Assembly: GCF_900096565.1 (NCBI RefSeq)
Contig: NZ_FMYP01000004.1
Location: forward strand, 50,009-89,115
DNA length: 39,107 nucleotides
Direction of reading: 5' to 3'
Source of the DNA: Williamwhitmania taraxaci
Lineage (GTDB): Bacteria > Bacteroidota > Bacteroidia > Bacteroidales > Williamwhitmaniaceae
Numbering within the stretch: the stretch's first letter is position 1; each line of letters begins with the position of its first letter. Made by a program: the position numbers and the translations under genes. Below, in pieces: positions 7,928 to 16,442 of the stretch. The notes beneath the pieces are model-generated. The model did not search any database and was not told where the DNA came from. It worked only from the letters and a program-made list of their open reading frames with translations.

Positions 7928-8947
7928 CTATTGGGGATTAAGGTAGCTGTGAACTTGTATGGCCGCCGCACGGGCTGCGTTTATGGAATCGGTAATATTG
8001 TTAGGTCCGGTGCAGGCTCCTGCAATGAATACACCCTTTGTTTTGGTTTTAGTGAAATCGAGATGCACATCCTTTACGGCTGCAAATCCATCCTCATTTT
8101 TAGGTAGGCCCAATGAGTTGAGAATAGTATCGGTTTCGGGTCGGGGATTCATACCAACCATGAGCACCACCAAATCGACGGTAAGGCGCATAGGCTTCCC
8201 TGCCAGGGTATCCTCTACTTTAATCACCAAACCCCCACCGGTGGCTTCGTTGGTTTCGGACAGGCGACCACGCACAAAGGTTACCCCATGCATTTGGGCC
8301 TCCTTGTATAGCTGTTCGTAGCCGTGGCCAAACATTCTTAGGTCCATATAGAAGTTGAACACCTCAGTGTCAGGAAGTGCCTCCTTAACTTCTAACGCCT
8401 GCTTTACCGCTGTAACACAGCACACCTTGGAGCAGTAGGGACGGTTCACCTTCTCGTCGCGCGAACCAACACAGTGGATAAATGCTACTCGTTTGGGAGT
8501 ATTGCCATTGACCATTGTTGGCTTGCCGTGCTTTCGGAACATCTGCTCAAGGTCGCGGGAGGTAATTACGTTTTCAAAAATGCCGTAACCATACTCTTCC
8601 TTCTTTTCGGCAGGGAAGAGCTCAAATCCGGTAGATAGAACTACGGCGTTTGCTTCGAAGTGCTGTCCACTAATCACCCCAATATTAAAAATTCCGTTGT
8701 TCTCATCGATCGAATTTACCGTTGTAGAGGTGTGTATTTCACAGGTTGAATTGAGCGTGGCCAGCGAGTTGGAAACTACCTCATGCGCTGGTCGGCGAGT
8801 AGGGAATAACCTATCCCATCCTAGAACGTTGCCACCAAGCTCCTTCTCCTTTTCGAAGAGCATTACCTTGTAGCCAAGGTTGCTAAGCGTGGCTGCGGTT
8901 TCGATTCCCGCAACTCCTCCTCCTATTACTGCAACAGATTTGTCCAT
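7928..8947 (-). CDS. HdrA-like FAD protein, short form
   Basis: HdrA-type flavoprotein of 339 residues. A dinucleotide-binding motif opens the protein (VIGGGVAGIETAATLSNLGY, 8-27, then VMLFEKEKELGG), followed by GWDRLFPTRRPA. The family's cysteine cluster follows: C159-VGSRD then YCSKVCC at C172, C176 and C177. The end is the FAD-closing GACTGPNNITDSINAARAAA. It is about half the usual HdrA length: the C-terminal ferredoxin-like domain and N-terminal extension of full-length HdrA are missing. Short forms occur in Qmo/Hdr-like complexes where other subunits carry the clusters, as here. It follows the HdrB gene by 12 nt and precedes the small HdrC by 1 nt. It should hold FAD and be the central electron hub of the complex. 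Confidence 0.85.
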   Translation of the reverse strand: MDKSVAVIGGGVAGIETAATLSNLGYKVMLFEKEKELGGNVLGWDRLFPTRRPAHEVVSNSLATLNSTCEIHTSTTVNSIDENNGIFNIGVISGQHFEANAVVLSTGFELFPAEKKEEYGYGIFENVITSRDLEQMFRKHGKPTMVNGNTPKRVAFIHCVGSRDEKVNRPYCSKVCCVTAVKQALEVKEALPDTEVFNFYMDLRMFGHGYEQLYKEAQMHGVTFVRGRLSETNEATGGGLVIKVEDTLAGKPMRLTVDLVVLMVGMNPRPETDTILNSLGLPKNEDGFAAVKDVHLDFTKTKTKGVFIAGACTGPNNITDSINAARAAAIQVHSYLNPQ

Positions 8948-8959
8948 ATAAAAGGTCTT

Positions 8960-10033
8960 CTACTTGTAAAATTTTAGATTTTTGGGCGCCTCGGGTTGTC
9001 CAAGATCTTCGTTGTTCATTCCTCGGAACTTTTGGTCGGGGTTATAGCTAGCGCCCATTTTGTCGAGGAGCGATTCCACCGGGACCTGATGCAGCTGCAA
9101 TCCCAGTTCCCACGGGTCGAATCCCAGCACTAGGCCAGCCACCTCTTCGTAGGTTAACGATGGTATTCCATGTCCATCCTCCCCGTATGTTTTTCCCTCC
9201 ATTTCGGCAACGCCATACTGCCATCTATCGAGAAAGTAGGCGCATCCGGGACAGTTGGAGATGATGAAATCGGGTTTGTATGGTTCCATGGATTCGAACT
9301 TTTTCTTTGAGGCAGAAATGGAGTAACCCCTATTGGCCTTTACCAAATATTGACGAAACCCGAAACCGCAGCAGTGTCTTCGTTCGGGGTAGTCAATAGG
9401 CTCTCCACCCCACGCTTCTACCATTCCGGCCAGCACGTAGGGGTATTCAGCTCCTCCAACCCCTTTGGCCGGGAACATCTTGGCATAGTGGCAACCAATA
9501 TGATCGACCACTTTTAAGGGCTTTCCTGTGGCCTTATTTATGAGCTTATACTTCGCTTTTGCTGCAATTTCGTGTCGGAACTTGAAGATGATATCGCTGG
9601 TATGAGCGAGATTATCGGGAATATCGAACTCCCGTTTGGTGGCAATGCGGAGATTCTCGTGTACTCGCTCTTCCACTTTGGGGAAGTGGTGCCACGCATC
9701 GAGAATTTCGGTGTAGATACCAAAGGAGGTTACACACGAGGGAACGTAGTTGCGGTAGCCCGACTCCTTCATGAGCGCAAAATTACGGCCTACCACGGTC
9801 ATAGTTGTTTCAAGGGGAACAACCTCGGAATGGTAGCCAATGCCCGAGCAGGTGGTATGGTGAGTGTCGTCGAAGACGTCCTTCTTGAGCACATCCTTTA
9901 ATATCTTGAGGAATGCGGCTTCCGATCCGGGGAAAAAGTTTTGGCGAATGCAGCTGCGAACGTAGTAGAACTTATCGTCGGCAATCTCTTTCTGGTAATC
10001 TTTCCAGACTTTTCGCTTTCCGTCTATCTTCAT
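8960..10033 (-). CDS. HdrB-like CCG-domain protein with degenerate first motif
   Basis: A 357-residue CCG-domain protein. The second cluster motif is complete: C181-H-Y-A-K, C221-C222-G-F-G and C261-P-G-C264. The first one is altered: C28 and C62 are present but the usual CC pair reads TC (T61-C62-SG), and the CxxC pair is C100-V-T-S103, so two ligands are gone. The non-cubane cluster of HdrB is therefore likely at one site only. In methanogens HdrB reduces the disulfide CoM-S-S-CoB; here no such substrate is expected, and the subunit may reduce another disulfide or pass electrons on. Its start overlaps the stop of the HdrC gene by 4 nt. The C-terminal 50 residues (QKFRGMNNEDLGQPEAPKNL) look like a flexible tail. 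Confidence 0.85.
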   Translation of the reverse strand: MKIDGKRKVWKDYQKEIADDKFYYVRSCIRQNFFPGSEAAFLKILKDVLKKDVFDDTHHTTCSGIGYHSEVVPLETTMTVVGRNFALMKESGYRNYVPSCVTSFGIYTEILDAWHHFPKVEERVHENLRIATKREFDIPDNLAHTSDIIFKFRHEIAAKAKYKLINKATGKPLKVVDHIGCHYAKMFPAKGVGGAEYPYVLAGMVEAWGGEPIDYPERRHCCGFGFRQYLVKANRGYSISASKKKFESMEPYKPDFIISNCPGCAYFLDRWQYGVAEMEGKTYGEDGHGIPSLTYEEVAGLVLGFDPWELGLQLHQVPVESLLDKMGASYNPDQKFRGMNNEDLGQPEAPKNLKFYK

Positions 10034-10743
10034 GAGTTCGTGTGCTTTTCTTGGTTGTTAGTATTGAATACCTCGTAGAAGTATTCGCTATCTTTTCCGG
10101 TTCCAATTTCGAGCCCCATTTCCTTGGCCTTTCGGGCCGAATGCTCCTCAATAGTGTCGAACCAAGCCATGCCTCCGGTTACCTCAAAGATGCTGCGTAG
10201 CTCGTCAAGATCTTCCTGTGGAACCTTGCGCAGGGCACCGGGTCCTTCTCCTTTGTAGTTGGCGCCCATCTTGGGCAATATTTGCTCGGCATTATCCCTT
10301 AGCCAATCCCAAACAGGACCCTGCTCAGGAAACGATTCGGTGTCGATATGATCGATATACACGCAATAGCCTGTGTCTAGAATCGACTCTCCTACCATAC
10401 GCTTGAGCGCCAGCTGCTGACGTCCTTTTTCGCTCTCCACAAAATAGCCCATTTCGATGGAAAGTGTGCGGAGGGCTTGTATTACTAGTCCTGGTGCATT
10501 TTGCCGAGGGCAGCGTGTTTTGCAGCTCATGCACTCGCCGCAGTACCAAATGGTATCGCTCTTGAGGTAAGCCTCGATGGCTTCTTCGTTTTTGCCCTGA
10601 ACGGCATCGAGAATGGCCCTTGGTTGATAGTTGTAAACCTCTGCTGCAGGACAAATGGCGGTGCATGTTCCACAGTTGATGCAGGCCGAAATGCCTTCAA
10701 TAAACCGAATATCCTTGCTGAGCGTATCGTATAGTTTTCCCAT
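10030..10743 (-). CDS. HdrC-like 4Fe-4S protein, long form
   Basis: First gene of the operon: 237 residues with two [4Fe-4S] motifs in the first 80, C21-x-x-C24-x-x-C27-x-x-x-C31-P and C68-x-x-C71-x-x-C74-x-x-x-C78-P. Between them is the characteristic NYQPRAILDAVQ segment of HdrC. The C-terminal 150 residues (ESILDTGYCVYIDHIDTESF, then VTGGMAWFDTIEEHSARKAK) are an extension that ordinary HdrC lacks, and I cannot assign it. It probably docks on the HdrB-like subunit, whose gene it overlaps by 4 nt. The operon order C-B-A-C'-membrane HdrD suggests two electron branches off HdrA, one soluble and one to the membrane. Confidence 0.83.
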   Translation of the reverse strand: MGKLYDTLSKDIRFIEGISACINCGTCTAICPAAEVYNYQPRAILDAVQGKNEEAIEAYLKSDTIWYCGECMSCKTRCPRQNAPGLVIQALRTLSIEMGYFVESEKGRQQLALKRMVGESILDTGYCVYIDHIDTESFPEQGPVWDWLRDNAEQILPKMGANYKGEGPGALRKVPQEDLDELRSIFEVTGGMAWFDTIEEHSARKAKEMGLEIGTGKDSEYFYEVFNTNNQEKHTNS

Positions 10744-10791
10744 TTTGTCCTCAGTTTGCGAAAGTAGTTAAGTAATAGCAATAGAAACCTG

Positions 10792-10813
10792 CGCCACCGT
10801 AATTGCGGTGGCG
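10792..10813. promoter_or_regulatory. Hairpin in the leader of the Hdr-like operon
   Basis: A perfect 8-bp inverted repeat, CGCCACCG (10792-10799) and CGGTGGCG (10806-10813), with a 6-nt loop. It lies about 50 nt upstream of the HdrC start, inside the presumed leader on the minus strand. There is no T tract on either side, so it is probably not a terminator; it could be an operator or mRNA-stabilising element. Confidence 0.45.
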
Positions 10814-10897
10814 ACGATACATAAATCCATGTAAACTATGGTATATCAGTGATTTTGTAACAGAATACACAGTGTGATTAGTTAACGCTTTCTTTCA

Positions 10898-10905
10898 CAA
10901 ATATA
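10898..10905 (-). promoter_or_regulatory. Candidate -7 element of the Hdr-like operon
   Basis: On the minus strand this octamer reads TATATTTG, a perfect match to the Bacteroidota -7 consensus TAnnTTTG. It lies about 155 nt upstream of the first operon gene. A convincing TTTG -33 element at the right distance is not evident, so this is a candidate only. The opposite-strand NdpA-family gene starts 98 nt to the right, making this a divergent promoter region. Confidence 0.4.
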
Positions 10906-11002
10906 ACCTGCATAAGCTAATACTTTAGGAATTTTGTTCAATTTTTCCGTATTTAAAATCTTTCCAAAGAAGAATAGTTGCAACTTTGGGGTACAAATAC
11001 TG

Positions 11003-12055
11003 ATGTTTATGCTCGATTTTTCTGAAGCCAAACTTGAGGAGGTAATTCTGCATCTGATTGGCAGTAAAGGCCAAGATGAAGAACTGGTTCTCTCCAATAG
11101 CGTGATTGATACCAGCAATGAGTTGCTCCGTACGCTTCTACAGGATTACTTTTTGTCGCACTTTAAGCCGGGGGAGTTTTACTCGTTTACCCACGATAGC
11201 GATGTAAAGCTCAATGAGGTTTACTCTTACGTCTCCTCTTTTTTCATGGAGCAGAAGAACCTGGTTGTGATTTCGCAGGAGATTGCCAAGCATCTCTTTT
11301 ACGTTAGCAGCCATCCGAACATCAAGAATGGCGAGCTATACGTTGCTTCCATTCGCAACTGCGTGGTGGATGGTGAGCAGGTGGATGCTATCGGCATTTT
11401 TAAATCGGAAATTAAGGAGAACTTCCTCAAGGTGCGTTCGGCTGATACTACCATTACGGTGGAGGCGGAGCAGGGTACCAGCATCAATCGGCTGGATAAG
11501 GGGTGTATCATATTCAACACCGAGCACGAGGATGGCTTTAAGCTGATGGTGGTGGATTCCACCAACAAGAATAACGATGCGGTGTACTGGAAGGATGCCT
11601 TCTTGCGGATTGCACCTCGCAGCGATAGCTATTACCAAACCAAGAACTACCTCCACCTATGCAAGGATTTTGTGAAGGAGGTCTTTTCACCAAAGAATGA
11701 GGTTGAGAAAACCGACCAACTGCTGCTGCTTAACCGCACCGAAGAGTTTTTTACTAAGGCCGATAACTTCGACGAGAAGGTTTTTGAGCAGGTGGTGCTG
11801 GAACAACCCGAAATAGTGGAGGCATTCAACGACTACAAGCACGCCTATGCCGAGCTAAATCAGGTGGTTTTTGAGCCTTCCTTCGAAATATCCACCGAGG
11901 CTACCAAAAAGGCTAAGAGTTTCTTCAAGAGTATTATTAAACTCGACAAGCGCTTTCACATATACGTGCATGGCGGTAGCGATTTTATCGAAAAGGGTTC
12001 CGATCCCGATAAGGGGATGCACTTCTACAAGCTTTACTTTGAGAATGAGGAGTAG
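11003..12055 (+). CDS. NdpA/YejK-family nucleoid-associated protein
   Basis: About 350 residues from the ATG at 11003 (a second ATG at 11009 is equally possible). An earlier frame start at 10934 would add a basic, low-quality leader and overlap the promoter region, so I rejected it. The sequence shows the NdpA family pattern: opening FSEAKLEEVILHLIGSKGQD, LLRTLLQDYFLSHFKPGEFY, and a C-terminal half with DNFDEKVFEQVVLEQPEIVEAF and a final VHGGSDFIEKGSDPDKGMHF. In E. coli the homologue YejK is a nucleoid-associated protein of 335 residues; in Bacteroidota its role is not known. It is transcribed alone, divergent from the Hdr operon. The CACAGATT repeats begin shortly after its stop. Confidence 0.85.
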   Translation: MFMLDFSEAKLEEVILHLIGSKGQDEELVLSNSVIDTSNELLRTLLQDYFLSHFKPGEFYSFTHDSDVKLNEVYSYVSSFFMEQKNLVVISQEIAKHLFYVSSHPNIKNGELYVASIRNCVVDGEQVDAIGIFKSEIKENFLKVRSADTTITVEAEQGTSINRLDKGCIIFNTEHEDGFKLMVVDSTNKNNDAVYWKDAFLRIAPRSDSYYQTKNYLHLCKDFVKEVFSPKNEVEKTDQLLLLNRTEEFFTKADNFDEKVFEQVVLEQPEIVEAFNDYKHAYAELNQVVFEPSFEISTEATKKAKSFFKSIIKLDKRFHIYVHGGSDFIEKGSDPDKGMHFYKLYFENEE

Positions 12056-12295
12056 GGAGGATTTGAAGATGATAGGATTTGAAAATGTGGTAATGGAAAA
12101 GATACCGCAGATTATATTTTGAGATGATGTAATGAAAAAAGCACCACAGATTAGTGCAGATTTGGTAGTGGAGAATAATACCACAGATTAGCGCAGATTG
12201 ACACAGATTTTATTAGTTATGTAGGGAACAGTATAAATTGGATGACCTGTTAATTTTCTATTGTAGAAATTGTTGAAAAGTTAAGATTAACACTG
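12056..12295. repeat. Dispersed CACAGATT-type repeats between genes
   Basis: The spacer after the NdpA-family gene has three variants of one short motif at about 12107-12210: CCGCAGATT, CCACAGATTAGTGCAGATTT, and CCACAGATTAGCGCAGATT followed by GACACAGATTTTATTAG. A further copy is at 16208-16240. These look like a small interspersed repeat family that occurs in intergenic DNA of Bacteroidales. No gene is supported. Confidence 0.6.
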
Positions 12296-13801
12296 ATGGC
12301 ATTTAAATACAAGCAATTTAACTTTTTCTACATAGTCTTTCTTGTAGCGGCAGTTGTTTATCTCATTACCGCCTATAACAGTCACGGCTACTACCATGCC
12401 GATGAGCACTATCAAATAGTAGAGTTTTCCGGTATTAAGCTGGGCACCCATGCACCTAGCGATTTAGCTTGGGAGTATGAGGCTAAGCTAAGACCAGCAC
12501 TTCAGCCTACCATCTGTTTTCTAGTATTCAGTGGGCTGAAGTCGACTGGTGAGACCAACCCATACACAATGGTAATGTGGCTTCGAATACTCACAGCACT
12601 CCTGTCATTGGTTATTATTACCTTTTTTATCAAGCAAACCTTATCTCTATTTAGCCGCGAAACAGATAAAAAGGCTTATATATTGCTCTCCTACTTTTTG
12701 TGGTTTATTCCACTGCTGAGTGTGCGTTTTTCATCCGAAACAATGTCGGGACTAATGCTGTTGCTTGCCCTTGCCTTGCTACATAAAAAGGAGAGTAACT
12801 ATACCCCATGGTTGCTCGGTTTGGTTTTTGGATTGGGCTTCTTGTTTCGGTTTCAAGTGGCCTTTGTAATAGCCGGAATAGGCCTCTGGCTGATCTTTAT
12901 TCGGAATGTCAACTTTCGCTACTTATTAAAAATTGCCGCTGTTTTTTTCCTTATTGTTGGAGTCGGAACGTTAATCGACTCGTGGTTTTACGGACAATTT
13001 GTATTTACTCCATTCAACTACTATAAGGCTAATATTTTGGAAGATGTGGCCTCCAGTTTTGGCACCTCTCCTTGGTATTTTTACCTAGGAAAACTGATTA
13101 CTCTTCCCAGCTACTTTGTGGGAATACCGCTAGCCATTGCCTTTGTCGTTGTTGCCGTTTATAATCCGCGCAGTATTTACCTATGGTGCATAATTCCGCT
13201 ATTTGTGGTGCATTCAATTATTCCGCATAAGGAAGAGCGGTTCTTGTTTCCTATCGTCTTCCTTTTTCCAATTATTGTGATGCTGGCTTGGGAAAAAGTT
13301 GCTCCGATATTTGGAAAACGAAGAGCATACAAATCAATAAGAATGGCCCTAATTGTCCTTTTTGCATTGGCAAATGGTGTTGGGGTGGTTGCCATGTCGG
13401 TGAAGGCTGCTGGCGTTGGTCGTATTGGCCTTACCAAGCATATTCACGACAATTATGGCGATAAACACATCAACCTAATTTATAATCCGTGGTGCAACCC
13501 ATATAACCCGTGGGGATTGCCGGTGAAGTTTTACCTCGAAAAGGACTTAGAGTGGCATGCGCTCGACAGCTTGGGTATGCTTACCGAGTCGCTCATAAAA
13601 CCCAATGCGGTAAACCTACTGGTAGTTGGAGTCAACGAAGCCGAAAATCCTGTATGGCAAGTTGCTCTATCCCAAAAGGGCTTTGTGGAAGAGGCTCGCA
13701 GTATTCCAAATTGGGAAGCATGGATAAACAGGCGCTATAAAGCTTTCGATAAGGGATGGGTGCTGGTGCTTTACCGTCGAAAGCCGCAGGAAGTCCAATA
13801 A
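12296..13801 (+). CDS. GT22-like (Alg9/PIG-B type) mannosyltransferase
   Basis: 501 residues with about ten to twelve hydrophobic helices, which places it in the inner membrane. The first luminal loop carries GYYHADEHYQIVEFSGIKLG with the acidic pair D36-E37, as expected for polyprenyl-phosphate-sugar-dependent transferases. Around residue 308 is HKEERFLFPIVFLFP, the signature of the Alg9/PIG-B GPI-mannosyltransferase family (GT22). In bacteria such proteins add mannose or another sugar from a polyprenyl donor to surface glycans. No other glycan gene is close, so the acceptor is unknown. The ATG at 12296 precedes a positive residue and the first helix. The C-terminal part (from about 390) is a soluble domain. 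Confidence 0.82.
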   Translation: MAFKYKQFNFFYIVFLVAAVVYLITAYNSHGYYHADEHYQIVEFSGIKLGTHAPSDLAWEYEAKLRPALQPTICFLVFSGLKSTGETNPYTMVMWLRILTALLSLVIITFFIKQTLSLFSRETDKKAYILLSYFLWFIPLLSVRFSSETMSGLMLLLALALLHKKESNYTPWLLGLVFGLGFLFRFQVAFVIAGIGLWLIFIRNVNFRYLLKIAAVFFLIVGVGTLIDSWFYGQFVFTPFNYYKANILEDVASSFGTSPWYFYLGKLITLPSYFVGIPLAIAFVVVAVYNPRSIYLWCIIPLFVVHSIIPHKEERFLFPIVFLFPIIVMLAWEKVAPIFGKRRAYKSIRMALIVLFALANGVGVVAMSVKAAGVGRIGLTKHIHDNYGDKHINLIYNPWCNPYNPWGLPVKFYLEKDLEWHALDSLGMLTESLIKPNAVNLLVVGVNEAENPVWQVALSQKGFVEEARSIPNWEAWINRRYKAFDKGWVLVLYRRKPQEVQ

Positions 13802-13986
13802 TAACTAGCAACTTTATAGGATTCTATACTCAATGACATGGCGAAACAATTTTGTTGTTGCGCATTAACGCTTTAGGCATTGGTAGTTATTTTTGTTTAT
13901 CGAAAGGGTTTTAATGTTAATTATTTTAGAATTTAGTTCAATTTAACTTTTTTTCGTAATTTGAGCAGAGATAAAGAGCTGCTATT

Positions 13987-16071
13987 ATGGAACCTCTGCT
14001 ATTCATCATTATCGCGTTAATACTCGGAACCCTTACCCGGCATCTCCTGAAGAAAATGCCCATTCCCTACACCGTGCTGCTGGTGGTAATTGGCTTGCTG
14101 CTTGGTGCTGCTACTCGCTTTCACTGGATTGATGAATCGTTTGAACTTGTATTGGGTGCCATTTCGTGGGCTGGGGTAATCAATCCGCATGTGGTTTTCT
14201 TTGTGTTTCTCCCCACGTTAGTTTTCGAAGCCGCCTTCGGCATGGACTGGCACACGTTTCGTAAAACATCCGTAAACGCCACCCTGCTTGCCGGTCCGGG
14301 AATTATCATTGCGCTAGGTTTAACCGCCGTCCTGCTTATTGGGGTAAAGGTTTTCGGCATAGGTTTAGCGGGTTGGTCGTGGCCCATTGCCCTCATGTTC
14401 GGTGCGGTAATTAGTGCTTCCGACCCGGTAGCAGTAGTGGCCATTCTGAAGGAGTTGGGCGCGAGCAAAAAGCTCTCCACGCTCATCGATGGGGAGGCCA
14501 TCCTGAACGATGGAACGGCCATTGTGCTGTTTATGGTTTTTTACATACCACTCTCGGGCCAAGCCACCGAGCTTAACCCATTTCTCGATTTCCTAAAGGT
14601 GGCCATTGGCGGTATGCTGCTCGGGTTGATCATGGGCCGCGCAGTGATGTACTGGCTCAAAAACGTTTTCAACGATCCGATAGTGGAGATAGTGGTGCTT
14701 CTTGCCTCAGCCTATCTCGTCTTCTTTATTGCGGAGGAGTTCCTACATGTTTCCGGTGTGCTGAGCTTGTTTGGCCTAGGTATAACCATGGCCAGCGTGG
14801 GCAAGACCCGTATCAGTCCCGAGGTAAACAAATTCCTTCATGAGTTCTGGGAATTGGCTGTGTATATTGCCAATACGCTCATATTTATAATTGTGGGCGT
14901 GGTTATTGCTAGCCGTATCAATTTCACCCCGACCGATTTTATCGTACTCCTCATCCTATACGTAGGCATACATGTGGCTAGGGCCATTATGATTGCGCTG
15001 CTTTACCCATTGATGAAACGAGCCGGATATGGCATTACGTTTCATGAGGCCATTGTTACGTGGTATGGGGCATTGCGTGGAGCGGTAGGCTTAGCACTGG
15101 CGCTCATTGTGGCGGGCATGGCTAACTTGCCTGTGGAGGTAAGGGATCAGTTCCTTTTTCTTACCGCCGGAATTGTGCTGCTTACCCTGCTCGTCAACGC
15201 CACCACCATTAAGCTTATTGTGGATAAGCTAGGCATGACTCGGGTGGCCGCTTCAAAAGCGGTGGTTTTGAATCAAACATATGTGGCGGTGAGTGAGGAG
15301 ATGGAAGCCGAACTTCTGAAAATCACATCGAGCCGATACTATAAGAATGCCGATGCTGACGTTGTGAGAAGCTATCTTCCTCGATATAAAAAGGTGAAAG
15401 TTGAGCATCCGCAAAAAAGTAGCGAGTTGGCCGAGTTGCGCCGTCGCGTGCTCGAAAAGGAGAAAGCCAGCTACTGGGAGCAGTTCAACCGAGGGATTAT
15501 TAGCTCCGATACGGTGATAAAACTTACCGAGGCCATTAGCGAAATGCTCGACAGCAATGGGAACATGCCGCTCGACCAGCGGCACGATTTGGAGGATATG
15601 CTGCGCAACTCGCGGTTCCTCAACAACCTTCAACGTGTTTCCTGGCTCTTTGCCATCTACCGGCAGCTGAACTACAACAAGCTGGTGTTGAGCTACGATT
15701 TTGGGATGGGCTTTGTGGAGGCTCAGAATGCCAACCTCAAACTTATCGATGGCTTTAAGGAGGGCATGGAGGATGCTTCCGCTTCGGAGACCAATAGTGA
15801 GCAGCTGCGCGATGAAATTAGTCAGAATATTATCCATGGGCAGACCTTTATCCGCAACTTTAAGCGGTTCCACCCAGGTATATACATTGAAGTGGCCACG
15901 AAAAAGGCTGTTCAAACGCTGCTGAACACCGAGAAATCGAAGGTAGACGAGTTGGTGGAATCCGGACGGATCGATTTGGTTGAGGCCGAGAAGCTGCTCG
16001 AAAGCATTGAGGAGCGCATGAAGATGATTCAGAAGTTCCGCTACCACACCAGGAAGATAAAAGAGGAGTAG
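13987..16071 (+). CDS. CPA1-family Na+/H+ antiporter with long cytosolic tail
   Basis: 694 residues. The first 425 form about 12-13 transmembrane helices of the CPA1/NhaP/NHE type. The ion site is visible as SASDPVAVVAIL (D146) and LNDGTAIVLF (N174-D175), and GALRGAVGLALALI is the conserved late helix. The remaining ~270 residues are cytosolic, charged and helical (EEMEAELLKITSSRYYKNAD, a stretch on hydrophobic repeats, and a terminal coiled coil); they resemble the regulatory tails of large NHE/SOS1-like exchangers. The protein exchanges Na+ (or K+) for H+ and affects pH and salt tolerance. It has its own upstream region; nothing co-transcribed follows. Downstream there is a trace of a second copy (16270-16318). 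Confidence 0.9.
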   Translation: MEPLLFIIIALILGTLTRHLLKKMPIPYTVLLVVIGLLLGAATRFHWIDESFELVLGAISWAGVINPHVVFFVFLPTLVFEAAFGMDWHTFRKTSVNATLLAGPGIIIALGLTAVLLIGVKVFGIGLAGWSWPIALMFGAVISASDPVAVVAILKELGASKKLSTLIDGEAILNDGTAIVLFMVFYIPLSGQATELNPFLDFLKVAIGGMLLGLIMGRAVMYWLKNVFNDPIVEIVVLLASAYLVFFIAEEFLHVSGVLSLFGLGITMASVGKTRISPEVNKFLHEFWELAVYIANTLIFIIVGVVIASRINFTPTDFIVLLILYVGIHVARAIMIALLYPLMKRAGYGITFHEAIVTWYGALRGAVGLALALIVAGMANLPVEVRDQFLFLTAGIVLLTLLVNATTIKLIVDKLGMTRVAASKAVVLNQTYVAVSEEMEAELLKITSSRYYKNADADVVRSYLPRYKKVKVEHPQKSSELAELRRRVLEKEKASYWEQFNRGIISSDTVIKLTEAISEMLDSNGNMPLDQRHDLEDMLRNSRFLNNLQRVSWLFAIYRQLNYNKLVLSYDFGMGFVEAQNANLKLIDGFKEGMEDASASETNSEQLRDEISQNIIHGQTFIRNFKRFHPGIYIEVATKKAVQTLLNTEKSKVDELVESGRIDLVEAEKLLESIEERMKMIQKFRYHTRKIKEE

Positions 16072-16207
16072 GGCGGCTGCAGGAAGTAGCCCGTTGACAG
16101 GCCGAATTATTACACCCAGAATTGTGAGTCAAACCCTTGGGTCTCTCACCAGACTGCAATCTTCTCGTCCAGATAGACCATCGGAAGAACATATCCGTAA
16201 AATAAAG

Positions 16208-16240
16208 CGCCACAGATAGACGCAGATTAGCACAGATTTA
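16208..16240. repeat. CACAGATT-type dispersed repeat
   Basis: The sequence CCACAGATAGACGCAGATT followed by AGCACAGATTT is the same type of short repeat as at 12140-12210. It lies between the antiporter gene and the copy remnant. The rest of 16072-16442 contains no gene I can support apart from the remnant and the upstream region of the next gene. Confidence 0.5.
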
Positions 16241-16269
16241 AAAAAGAATGCAAATCAGCATTTCAAAAC

Positions 16270-16318
16270 GATACTGAATGCCTAAAAAACGAAGGTGGAC
16301 GAGCTGGTGGAATCGCCA
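16270..16318 (+). pseudogene. Remnant of a second antiporter copy
   Basis: This stretch aligns codon for codon to the antiporter tail at about 15923-15967: CTG AAT GCC TAA AAA ACG AAG GTG GAC GAG CTG GTG GAA TCG against CTG AAC ACC GAG AAA TCG AAG GTA GAC GAG TTG GTG GAA TCC. Most differences are in third positions (AAT/AAC, GTG/GTA, CTG/TTG, TCG/TCC), and one codon has become TAA. That pattern suggests a formerly coding paralogue rather than a recent copy. Only about 15 codons survive. Confidence 0.55.
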
Positions 16319-16442
16319 ATCAGACATACAAAACCGCGTATTAAATTTGTGCTATTTGGTAATCCAAATGAAACTGGTAGTTTTGAAAGGTGGGAAATAT
16401 AGCCTACTGCATTGTTTTATCCAATAATTAACAACTTTACTT

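Noticed and set aside
10840-10885. ATGTAA and GTGATTTTGTAAC near the Hdr/NdpA promoters as a box copy
   Set aside because: The half-sites are 26 bp apart and the GTGA half lacks one base; the spacing that is invariant in the other five is not met.
10934-11002. Longer N-terminus of the NdpA-family protein
   Set aside because: The added residues are basic and lack family similarity, and the region probably contains the promoter.
15253-16047. A 264-codon frame antisense to the antiporter tail
   Set aside because: Leu/His/Val-rich with no domain, fully opposite a well-supported coding region.
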